Below are positions 1 to 5,396 of a stretch of DNA of 6,401 nucleotides, in pieces. Numbering within the stretch: the first letter of the stretch is position 1; each line of letters begins with the position of its first letter. The notes under the pieces were generated by a model. It saw nothing but the letters and a program-made list of their open reading frames with translations, did not search any database and was not told where the DNA came from. Origin of the DNA: Clostridiaceae bacterium (GTDB lineage: Bacteria > Bacillota > Clostridia > Saccharofermentanales > UBA5734); contig JAAYKS010000146.1 in assembly GCA_012522285.1 (NCBI GenBank), positions 1 to 6,401 on the forward strand, given 5' to 3'. The translations under genes were made by a program, and so were the position numbers.

Positions 1-1194
1 CGAAACAAACAGGATGTCACCGCCTGCGCGCAGAGCGGCTGGAAGGACATTCAGCGGACTCAGGAGCGTTTCTGCGATGACATAAAACAGCACCACACGA
101 TAGACGGTGGCCAACACCGCGGGGTCGCTGGAAAAGATCGATGACAGTGGCTGGATGAAGAAGAAAATGAGATAGGAGAGGAGATTGGAAATCCCTCCCA
201 AGGCAACCGCCTGCAAGGTTCCCCGCTGGGCAAGGTCTGCCCTTCCCGCCCCGAGGTAATGCCCGGCCAGCGTTGTCGTCGCCATCCCGAGACCCAGGAT
301 CATGTTGCGCGGTACGCTGGCCAGTGCACTCAGCACCTGATGGGCCGCCATGTCTCTGGTGGGCATGAGGGCGATGACGATCTGCACCATCAGGTTCCCT
401 CCCATCAGCGCCACCTGCTCCAGAGAAGCAGGGATGCCGATGCGCAAGACGCGCCGCAGCATGGTTCCGTTCCAGCGGAACAGGCCGATGCGGGGCACCT
501 GGATCTTGGCGCGCCCACCAAGCAGAATCGAAAGAATCACAAGTCCGCCGACCGTGCGCGCGAACGACATCGCGATGCCCATCCCCCGTATCCCCAGCCC
601 CTGGAATCCACCTATCCCGAATATGAGTGGATAGCCGAACAGCAGCGATAAGGCATTGACCACCAGGGCGATCGCCATCGGCTTGCGCATCTCCCCCGCA
701 CCGCGAAAAATGCCGCTGACCACCAGATTGACGATGAAAAAGGGAATGCCCGGGAGCTGGGCTTTGAAATACAGCAACGCGTTTTCCACCACTGCCTCTT
801 CCGCCTGGCTCAGAAACGCGGTCAGGATCTGTCGGGCAAACACCCAAAGAAGCAATGGTAAAACCACGGCGACGACGAATGCACCAAGAAGCGTCTGACG
901 CGCCGCGCTCTGCGCTTCCGTGTGCTCTCCCGCCCCCGTCAGGCGGGCGATCACCACCGTCGCCCCCATGGAAAGTATCGCCAGCAACGACTGGATGACG
1001 GTCACGGTCATGTTGACGACGCCGACGGCACTGAGTGCGACCGTGGAGAGGCGCCCGATCATGGCGGTGGCAATCATGGCCACCAGGGAGATCAGCAACT
1101 GCTCCGATACGGTCGGCCACGCAAGCCGCCACAGCGTACTGCGCAGTTCGGCGTCCCTATGCCAGTTTTGCCGCCATTTCGTTGATTCCGACAC
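1..1194 (-). CDS. MATE-family multidrug/Na+ (or H+) antiporter, 3' end cut by window edge
   Basis: Seen: an open frame of 398 codons runs from a GTG at 1194-1192 to the left edge with no stop. The protein is very hydrophobic, with many membrane-spanning stretches. It shows the two-lobe internal repeat of MATE carriers: residues 27-96 (starting PTVSEQ, ending in a GAGEHTEAQ loop) resemble residues 255-324 (PASLEQ to GAGRADLAQ). Other family-like segments are IFRGAGEMRKPM (162-173) and AALRAGGD (386-393). MATE proteins usually have about 440-470 residues and 12 helices, so roughly 50-70 residues are missing. Known: the family exports cationic drugs and other organic compounds using a Na+ or H+ gradient in the cytoplasmic membrane. 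Inferred: substrate cannot be told. GTG was chosen because an AGGAG lies 7 bases upstream. It follows the tRNA gene and its terminator, so it is probably a separate transcription unit. Family assignment is firm. Confidence 0.93.
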   Translation of the reverse strand, partial: MSESTKWRQNWHRDAELRSTLWRLAWPTVSEQLLISLVAMIATAMIGRLSTVALSAVGVVNMTVTVIQSLLAILSMGATVVIARLTGAGEHTEAQSAARQTLLGAFVVAVVLPLLLWVFARQILTAFLSQAEEAVVENALLYFKAQLPGIPFFIVNLVVSGIFRGAGEMRKPMAIALVVNALSLLFGYPLIFGIGGFQGLGIRGMGIAMSFARTVGGLVILSILLGGRAKIQVPRIGLFRWNGTMLRRVLRIGIPASLEQVALMGGNLMVQIVIALMPTRDMAAHQVLSALASVPRNMILGLGMATTTLAGHYLGAGRADLAQRGTLQAVALGGISNLLSYLIFFFIQPLSSIFSSDPAVLATVYRVVLFYVIAETLLSPLNVLPAALRAGGDILFVS

Positions 1195-1201
1195 AGACAG
1201 A

Positions 1202-1206
1202 CTCCT
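1202..1206 (-). promoter_or_regulatory. Ribosome binding site of the MATE gene (decides the GTG start)
   Basis: AGGAG on the minus strand sits 7 bases before the GTG at 1194. No ATG with a comparable site lies near the N-terminus of the MATE-like frame, so this site fixes the non-ATG start. Confidence 0.75.
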
Positions 1207-1390
1207 GTCGCACCTGTCGCTGCCTTCGTGAGACGCCCCCACACACAGCTTCGTGGTTTTGCCGATGACGAACGATATAGACACAGAGTAGCAGAAGATC
1301 CGACTCGCTGGTTTACATCGGAGTCACCCTCGATGCAGACGCGATGCTTGTGCATCGCGTCAACCTCTCGCCATAAATCCTTCGGAATAC
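1207..1390 (-). other. Leader/intergenic region upstream of the MATE gene
   Basis: About 180 bases lie between the tRNA terminator and the transporter's ribosome binding site. They hold a perfect inverted repeat (1338-1361) and no open frame of note. I looked for a promoter and found only poor candidates: a TTGACG at 1363-1358 with no -10 at the right distance, and a TATATC near 1278 without a -35. Transcription of the transporter could start here from a weak or regulated promoter, or come from readthrough of the tRNA terminator. I do not recognise a riboswitch. Confidence 0.5.
1338..1361. repeat. Perfect 10-bp inverted repeat with 4-base spacer, possible operator
   Basis: GACGCGATGC at 1338-1347 and GCATCGCGTC at 1352-1361 are exact reverse complements around the spacer TTGT. 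A third partial copy, CGATGCA at 1331-1337, can pair with TGCATCG at 1351-1357. No T-run follows on either strand, so it is not a standard terminator. It lies about 145 bases upstream of the MATE start. A dyad of this size fits a dimeric repressor/activator operator or an RNA hairpin in the leader. Which one cannot be told from sequence alone. Confidence 0.6.
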
Positions 1391-1429
1391 ACAAAAGCCC
1401 CACGAGCGATAAAGCTGTGGGGCTTTTGT
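1391..1429 (-). terminator. Rho-independent terminator after tRNA-Gln (potentially bidirectional)
   Basis: A perfect 13-bp stem pairs 1391-1403 with 1417-1429. Extra pairing of AGC (1405-1407) with GCT (1414-1416) leaves a 6-base loop. The stem has a GCCCCAC/GTGGGGC core flanked by AAAA/TTTT, so the minus-strand transcript ends in CTTTTGTGTATT. It begins 2 bases after the tRNA's encoded CCA. On the plus strand the tail is CTTTTGTTTTGG, so it could stop transcription in both directions. No plus-strand gene is seen that would need it. Confidence 0.88.
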
Positions 1430-1431
1430 TT

Positions 1432-1505
1432 TGGCTGCCGGACTAGGATTCGAACCCAGACAGACTGCTCCAGAGGCAGTAGTGCTACCCTTACACAATC
1501 CGGCA
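1432..1505 (-). tRNA. tRNA-Gln, anticodon CUG, with encoded CCA
   Basis: The minus strand folds into a full cloverleaf. The acceptor stem TGCCGGA/TCCGGCA is perfect (7 bp). The D stem is GTGT/GCAC with loop AAGGGTA, and the anticodon stem is ACTGC/GCAGT around loop CTCTGGA, giving anticodon CTG at 1473-1471. A 4-base variable region follows, then the T stem CTGGG/CCTAG with loop TTCGAAT. Discriminator G73 (1435) is followed by an encoded CCA (1434-1432). It decodes CAG. The U1-A72 pair, G73 and U35 match bacterial glutamine tRNA identity elements known from E. coli. It stands alone between its own promoter and terminator. The mature body without CCA spans 1505-1435 (71 bases). Confidence 0.97.
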
Positions 1506-1519
1506 ACGCCGTGAGTGGG

Positions 1520-1548
1520 ATTATATCATCCGCTATTGCGGCGTGCAA
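1520..1548 (-). promoter_or_regulatory. Sigma-70/sigma-A type promoter of tRNA-Gln
   Basis: A perfect TATAAT (1525-1520) lies 17 bases downstream of TTGCAC (1548-1543), which keeps the TTG of the -35 consensus. The expected transcription start near 1513 would give a leader of only about 8 bases before the tRNA 5' end at 1505, as is usual for tRNA genes. Confidence 0.82.
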
Positions 1549-1584
1549 GCCGGATATTCACCCTTGGTTTTTGGACAACTACAA

Positions 1585-1619
1585 CCGTCCCGGAAGGGAA
1601 CCTGCCCCTCCAGGGACGG
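1585..1619 (-). terminator. GC-rich hairpin, likely terminator of the his operon
   Basis: CCGTCCC (1619-1613 on the minus strand) pairs exactly with GGGACGG (1591-1585). Inner pairing of GGAGGG with CCCTTCC, with a bulge, extends the stem. It starts 17 bases after the hisE stop. The following TTGTAGTTGTCC is only moderately T-rich, so termination may be incomplete or factor-assisted. Its place between hisE and an independent tRNA promoter supports the role. Confidence 0.65.
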
Positions 1620-1636
1620 CGCAGCTCCCTGTTGGT

Positions 1637-1924
1637 TTAGCGGCGGTTTCTCAGTTCGTCGTGGATCTCGTCCAAGGTGATGCCCTGGTTGACCATGACG
1701 ACTTCGAGATGGTAGATCAGGTCGCTGATCTCGTAGACCAGTTCGCTGCGCGAGTCGTTCTTGGCGGCGATGATGACCTCGGAGGCTTCCTCACCGATTT
1801 TCTTGCACATCTTGTCCAGCCCCTTGCCGAACAGGTAGTTGGTGTAGGAGCCTTCCTTCGGATGCGTTTTACGGTCGACGATGACCGCATAGACTTCGTC
1901 CATGATCTCACCGATTCTGCTCAT
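1637..1924 (-). CDS. hisE: Phosphoribosyl-ATP pyrophosphatase
   Basis: HisE hydrolyses phosphoribosyl-ATP to phosphoribosyl-AMP and pyrophosphate, the second step of histidine synthesis, in the cytoplasm. The 95-residue product has the all-helical MazG-like signature: GSYTNYLFGKGLDK (residues 25-38), then the acidic metal-binding set E45, E46, E49 and E65, D68 in a YEISDLIYH context (64-72). The start at 1924 is chosen over in-frame upstream codons (one ATG at 1948) because AGGAGG sits 6 bases before it and 95 residues is the normal length. It is a stand-alone protein, not fused to HisI as in many bacteria. It is the last gene of the operon, 53 bases after hisI, with the hairpin at 1585-1619 just behind it. 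The sequence looks most like clostridial HisE from memory. Confidence 0.96.
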   Translation of the reverse strand: MSRIGEIMDEVYAVIVDRKTHPKEGSYTNYLFGKGLDKMCKKIGEEASEVIIAAKNDSRSELVYEISDLIYHLEVVMVNQGITLDEIHDELRNRR

Positions 1925-1930
1925 GATACA

Positions 1931-1936
1931 CCTCCT
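1931..1936 (-). promoter_or_regulatory. Strong ribosome binding site of hisE
   Basis: AGGAGG, extended to AGGAGGTG, lies 6 bases from the ATG at 1924 and is the best match to the anti-Shine-Dalgarno sequence in the window. It decides the hisE start. A TATAAT at 1952-1947 lies just upstream, but the -35 position (CCGCAC) is poor, so a secondary promoter here is only a weak possibility. Confidence 0.85.
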
Positions 1937-1977
1937 CTTTTCTTTCATTATAGCGCGGTCGCGGCCGCTGTGCGGGT

Positions 1978-2370
1978 TCAAGCCCGAGTGAGTTCCGACA
2001 AATCGCGGAAAAAGCAGCTGTGGTGCCCGGTGTGACATGCAGCCCCCTCCTGGATGACCCGGAACACCAGTGCGTCCGCGTCACAGTCCACCTGTGCGGA
2101 CACCACGTGCTGGTAGTGCCCGGAGGTCTCTCCTTTGAGCCAGAGCCGGCTGCGGCTGCGGCTGTGGTAGTGCATCAGACCGGTTTCGAGCGTCAGCAAA
2201 AAAGCCTCGCGGTCCATATAAGCCTGCATCAACGGCGCGCCATCCGCGTCGTCCAGCACGATCGCACACACGTTGCCGGCGACATCTTTTTTGAGCATCT
2301 CCCAGATCCGGATCCGGTCCGGCTCCGCGAACGCCCTCGTGAAGGGGGTGTCTTCGCGGAGGGAGCTCAT
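1978..2370 (-). CDS. hisI: Phosphoribosyl-AMP cyclohydrolase
   Basis: HisI opens the adenine ring of phosphoribosyl-AMP to give ProFAR, the third step of the pathway. The 130-residue product carries the family signatures in order: LMQAYMDREAF (47-57), SRSRSRLWLKGETSGHYQHV (70-89), the metal site around D95, C96, D97 and D99, and ACHTGHHSCFF (111-121). Zinc-ligand cysteines C96, C112 and C119 are all present, as are the Mg-binding aspartates. The first 20 or so residues go a little beyond the usual N-terminus. The ATG at 2370 overlaps the hisF stop as ATGA and has AAGGA 6 bases upstream, so translational coupling is likely. hisE is a separate downstream gene, so this is the unfused form. Residues 70-75 are encoded by a near-perfect hexamer repeat (2146-2163). 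Confidence 0.96.
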   Translation of the reverse strand: MSSLREDTPFTRAFAEPDRIRIWEMLKKDVAGNVCAIVLDDADGAPLMQAYMDREAFLLTLETGLMHYHSRSRSRLWLKGETSGHYQHVVSAQVDCDADALVFRVIQEGAACHTGHHSCFFRDLSELTRA

Positions 2371-3158
2371 GTGGCGTCCTTCCCTTCCGCTCCGATGTCC
2401 GGGATCCGAACCGGAATGCCACGAGACGCCAGATACCGTTTGAGATCCAGGATGTCGATCTCCCCAAAGTGGAACAGGCTGGCCGCCAGTACGGCGTCCG
2501 CGCCGCCTTCGACGATGCCGTCGTAAAAATCACCCAGACTCCCGGCGCCGCCCGAGGCAATGACCGGGATCCCGACCGCGTCCGCGACCTGGCGGGTGAT
2601 CACATTGCCGTATCCGCTTTTGGTTCCGTCCCGGTCCATGCTGGTCAAAAGGATTTCCCCCGCACCCAGGCGCTCCGCTTCGCGTGCCCAGGCGACTGCC
2701 TCCAGCCCGGTCGGCCGGGTTCCTCCGGCGATGACCACCTCATAGGTCCCCTCCGGGGTTTTGCGCACATCGATGGCGACCACGACACATTGGCTTCCAA
2801 ACGCCGCGGCCGCGCGGGTGACCAGCGCCGGATCCGAGACCGCCGCGGAATTGAGCGAGATTTTGTCCGCACCGGCCTGCAGGATCGCGCGGATGTCGTC
2901 GATCGATCGAATGCCGCCCCCGACTGTGAAGGGGATGAAAACCTGCTCTGCAACGCGGCGCACCATTTCGATGATCGTACCGCGCGCTTCCAGCGTCGCG
3001 CTGATGTCGAGGAACACCAGTTCGTCCGCGCCGGAACGGTTGTAGGCCTTGGCGGCTTCCACCGGGTCGCCCGCGTCGCGGAGGGAGACAAAATTGACGC
3101 CTTTGACAACCCGTCCGTTCTTGACGTCTAGGCAGGGGATGATTCTTTTCTCAAGCAT
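2367..3158 (-). CDS. hisF: Imidazole glycerol phosphate synthase, cyclase subunit
   Basis: HisF uses ammonia delivered by HisH to convert PRFAR to imidazole glycerol phosphate and AICAR. The 263-residue product is a complete (beta-alpha)8 barrel of normal length. The catalytic aspartates D11 (CLDVK) and D130 (AIDVR) are present, and phosphate-binding glycine segments FTVGGGIRS (77-85) and ASGGAGS follow the family pattern, as do LLTSMDRDGTKSGY and AASLFHF. The ATG at 3158 lies inside the hisA coding region, giving a 31-base overlap. An AAAGGTGG about 10 bases upstream serves as a ribosome binding site. The stop overlaps the hisI start as ATGA. The partner subunit hisH is two genes upstream, with hisA between, which is a common order. 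Confidence 0.98.
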   Translation of the reverse strand: MLEKRIIPCLDVKNGRVVKGVNFVSLRDAGDPVEAAKAYNRSGADELVFLDISATLEARGTIIEMVRRVAEQVFIPFTVGGGIRSIDDIRAILQAGADKISLNSAAVSDPALVTRAAAAFGSQCVVVAIDVRKTPEGTYEVVIAGGTRPTGLEAVAWAREAERLGAGEILLTSMDRDGTKSGYGNVITRQVADAVGIPVIASGGAGSLGDFYDGIVEGGADAVLAASLFHFGEIDILDLKRYLASRGIPVRIPDIGAEGKDAT

Positions 3159-3850
3159 GCGGCCAAATCCACCTTTCCTTCATATATCGCTTTGCCGATG
3201 ATCAGTCCGGCCGCGCCGGTCGTGCGGACCTCTTCGATATCCTGTTCCGATCCGACCCCGCCGGAAGCGATGACGGCCAGACCGGTCCGGTCGACCATTT
3301 CCCGGGTGTTGTCCAGCGCGACGCCGCCCAGCATCCCGTCCCGGGCGATGTCGGTGTATACCACGGTGCGGGCGCCCAGCTCCCGCATCCGGAGGGCGAG
3401 TTCAACCGCCTGGATGCCGCCGCCCCGCGTCCACCCTTCCACACCTACCTCACCGTCCCGCGCGTCGATGCCGATGGCAATCCGGTCGGGATGAGCAGCC
3501 AGTACTTCACGCGCGAACGCGGGGTCTCGCACCGCGGCGGTCCCGATCACGAGCCGTGACAGCCCCGCTTCCAGCAACGCTTCGACGTCCGCCATCGAGC
3601 GGATGCCCCCGCCGGTCTGGATCCGAAGCCCGGTCGCGGCCGCGATCCGGGAGATGACCGTCCGGTTGACCGCGTGCCCGGTGCGGGCGGCGTCCAGATC
3701 CACCACGTGGATCCAGGCGGCACCCGCTTTGCGAAATCCCTCCGCGACCGCGATAGGATCGTCTGCATACCGCGTGACCGCTTCATAATCCCCCTGGCGG
3801 AGCCGTACACAGCGCCCGTCGAGCAGATCGATGGCAGGATAGAGGATCAT
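3128..3850 (-). CDS. hisA: ProFAR isomerase (phosphoribosylformimino-AICAR-phosphate isomerase)
   Basis: HisA performs the Amadori isomerisation of ProFAR to PRFAR, the substrate of HisH-HisF. The 240-residue (beta-alpha)8 barrel has catalytic D8 (PAIDLLDG) and D129 (GIDARDG), a GW at 139-140, VVYTDIARDGML in the second half-barrel, and phosphate-binding segments QTGGGIRS (78-85) and ASGGVGS. The length is typical of the family. The absence of a TrpF-like neighbour and the his operon setting argue against the bifunctional PriA role. The ATG at 3850 overlaps the hisH stop (ATGA), with GGAGGG about 9 bases before it. The last ten codons overlap the start of hisF by 31 bases, so the tail CLRKESSPA is read from DNA shared with hisF. 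Confidence 0.97.
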   Translation of the reverse strand: MILYPAIDLLDGRCVRLRQGDYEAVTRYADDPIAVAEGFRKAGAAWIHVVDLDAARTGHAVNRTVISRIAAATGLRIQTGGGIRSMADVEALLEAGLSRLVIGTAAVRDPAFAREVLAAHPDRIAIGIDARDGEVGVEGWTRGGGIQAVELALRMRELGARTVVYTDIARDGMLGGVALDNTREMVDRTGLAVIASGGVGSEQDIEEVRTTGAAGLIIGKAIYEGKVDLAACLRKESSPA

Positions 3851-4476
3851 CGTGTGGTTCCCTCCATGCGGGTCAGCCAGCGGCGCAAAATCTCGATGCC
3901 TCGATCCCCGCTTTTTTCGGGATGAAACTGAAACGCGTCGACACTGCCGGAACGGACCGCGGCAGCAAACATAATCCCGTGGTCGGACATCGCGGTGAGA
4001 ATAGACGGATCGTCGGGCACCGCGTGGAAGGAATGGACAAAATACACACTCTCCCCTTCACGGAGCAGCGCGCCGGGTCCTCCCGCTGCCTCGGCACCAC
4101 GCAGTGTGATCCGGTTCCACCCCATATGGGGAATCTTGATCCCCGCGGCGGCCGGAATCCGGCGGACGCGGCCGGGGAGGATCCCCAGCCCATCGGCATC
4201 GTCTTCTTCGCTCCTCTCAAACAGCATCTGCATCCCCAGACAGATGCCCAAAAAGGGTTTGCCCGCTTCAATCGCGTCGCGGACGGTCCGGTCGAGTCCC
4301 CGCGCCCGCATGTTGACCATGGCGGATCGCATCGCCCCGACACCGGGGAGCACCAGTGCCTGCGCGGCGTTGGCCACATCCGGATCCGAGGTGACGACGG
4401 CGCTCGCTCCCAGATGGGAGAGCGCTTTGTGGACACTCCCGAGATTTCCCATTCCATAATCGAGAATGGCGATCAT
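3847..4476 (-). CDS. hisH: Imidazole glycerol phosphate synthase, glutamine amidotransferase subunit
   Basis: HisH hydrolyses glutamine and channels ammonia to HisF for imidazole ring formation. The 209-residue product is a class I glutamine amidotransferase. The start IAILDYGMGNLGSV is typical, the nucleophile C79 lies in GICLGMQ (77-83), and the triad is completed by H185 and E187 in QFHPEKSG (183-190). PHMGWN (116-121) is also typical of HisH. Length is normal. The ATG at 4476 overlaps the purC stop as ATGA, with GGGAGGG 7 bases upstream, so its translation is probably coupled to purC rather than to a his gene. The stop overlaps hisA in the same way. Confidence 0.98.
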   Translation of the reverse strand: MIAILDYGMGNLGSVHKALSHLGASAVVTSDPDVANAAQALVLPGVGAMRSAMVNMRARGLDRTVRDAIEAGKPFLGICLGMQMLFERSEEDDADGLGILPGRVRRIPAAAGIKIPHMGWNRITLRGAEAAGGPGALLREGESVYFVHSFHAVPDDPSILTAMSDHGIMFAAAVRSGSVDAFQFHPEKSGDRGIEILRRWLTRMEGTTR

Positions 4477-5363
4477 CCAAACGCCCTCCCGGTCAGCTTT
4501 TCATAGGCCTCCCGGTATTTGGCGGCGGTCTTTTCCACGATTTCCTCCGGCAGATGGGGCGCCGGATAGGTTTTGTCCCAGTCGAGGGTTTCGAGGTATT
4601 CACGCAAATACTGCTTGTCAAAGCTTTTCTGCGGGCGTCCCGGACGGTAATCCTCGCGATCCCAGAACCGCGAAGAGTCGGGGGTGAACAGCTCGTCGGC
4701 GATCGTCAGCACGCCGTCCAGCATGCCAAACTCGAACTTGCTGTCCGCAAGGATGATTCCACGCTGCTGTGCGTACGCCGAGGCGAAGTCGTACAGCGCC
4801 AGGCTTTTGGCGCGCAGCTCGGTCGCCATCCGATCCCCCACCAGATCGCACAGCTGCGCGAATGTGATGTTGACGTCGTGCCCCTCGTTCGACTTGGTCG
4901 AAGGGGTAAACAGGGGTTCGGGGAGCTTGTCGGCCTGTCGGAGGCCATCCGGCATGCGCATGCCGCCGACCGTGCAGTGCTGCCGGTATTCCTTGAGCGC
5001 AGAACCTTCGAGGTAGCCCCGCACAATGCATTCCGCCGGCAGCATATCGGCCTTGCGGACCCACATCGAACGCCCGGCCAGCCGGTCCGCAAAGGCGGAC
5101 AGTCCGTCCGGGTATTCCCGGGGATCGGTAGAGATCACATGGTTGGGTAACAGGTGCGCGGTCTGCTCGAACCAGAACGCGGAGATCCCGTTGAGCATCT
5201 TGCCTTTGTCCGGGATCAGCTCGTCGAACACGACGTCGAACGCGGAGATGCGGTCGGTAACGACCATCAGGAGCGAATCGCCGAGGTCGTACATATCCCG
5301 GACTTTGCCTTTGGCCATCGCCGGGCGTCCGAGAAATGCGGTGTCACGCATACAGTCATTCAT
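4473..5363 (-). CDS. purC: SAICAR synthase (purine pathway) inside the his operon
   Basis: PurC joins CAIR and aspartate using ATP to make SAICAR, the step before PurB releases AICAR. The 296-residue product shows the family motifs in order: GKVRDMYDLGDSLLMV (19-34), TDRISAFDV (36-44), ECIVRGYLEGSALKEY (111-126), LPEPLFTPSTKSNEGHD (147-163), ILADSKFEFG (204-213) and DELFTPDSSRFW (223-234). All are intact. It belongs to the longer, roughly 300-residue form rather than the roughly 235-residue form of Bacillus. The ATG at 5363 has GGAGG 7 bases upstream. It lies 33 bases after hisB and overlaps hisH by four bases, so it is a full member of the operon. Base composition looks like its neighbours, with no sign of recent insertion. 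Function is firm; why it sits here is open. Confidence 0.97.
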   Translation of the reverse strand: MNDCMRDTAFLGRPAMAKGKVRDMYDLGDSLLMVVTDRISAFDVVFDELIPDKGKMLNGISAFWFEQTAHLLPNHVISTDPREYPDGLSAFADRLAGRSMWVRKADMLPAECIVRGYLEGSALKEYRQHCTVGGMRMPDGLRQADKLPEPLFTPSTKSNEGHDVNITFAQLCDLVGDRMATELRAKSLALYDFASAYAQQRGIILADSKFEFGMLDGVLTIADELFTPDSSRFWDREDYRPGRPQKSFDKQYLREYLETLDWDKTYPAPHLPEEIVEKTAAKYREAYEKLTGRAFG

Positions 5364-5370
5364 GGGGAAA

Positions 5371-5375
5371 CCTCC
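5371..5375 (-). promoter_or_regulatory. Ribosome binding site of purC, within a small inverted repeat
   Basis: GGAGG lies 7 bases before the purC ATG. It is embedded in AAACC-GGA-GGTTT (5380-5368), a 5-bp inverted repeat with a 3-base loop that could partly hide the site. A TATAAA at 5384-5379 overlaps it, without a recognisable -35. Confidence 0.7.
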
Positions 5376-5396
5376 GGTTTTATATTGGAATCGATG

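Noticed and set aside
17..1132. A 371-codon open frame on the minus strand, rich in Arg, Gly, His and Asp
   Set aside because: It is a shifted frame of the MATE gene. The neighbouring frame from the GTG at 1194 gives a clear membrane protein with MATE repeats and a ribosome binding site; this one has no plausible protein character.
1358..1363. TTGACG as the -35 box of a MATE promoter
   Set aside because: Seventeen bases downstream there is GTCTGC rather than a -10, and the hexamer is part of the inverted repeat.
1195..1390. A riboswitch in the MATE leader
   Set aside because: I compared it by eye with the c-di-GMP and guanidine classes and saw no match to their conserved cores. Only the simple dyad is visible.
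1511..2035. A 174-codon plus-strand open frame across hisE
   Set aside because: It runs antisense through the tRNA promoter, the terminator hairpin and all of hisE, and has no domain I recognise.
1925..2038. N-terminal extension of hisE by 38 codons, overlapping hisI
   Set aside because: The upstream part does not resemble HisE, and the ATG at 1924 has an almost ideal ribosome binding site and gives the normal length.
2469..3131. A 220-codon plus-strand open frame opposite hisF
   Set aside because: Antisense shadow of hisF with low-complexity composition and no domain.
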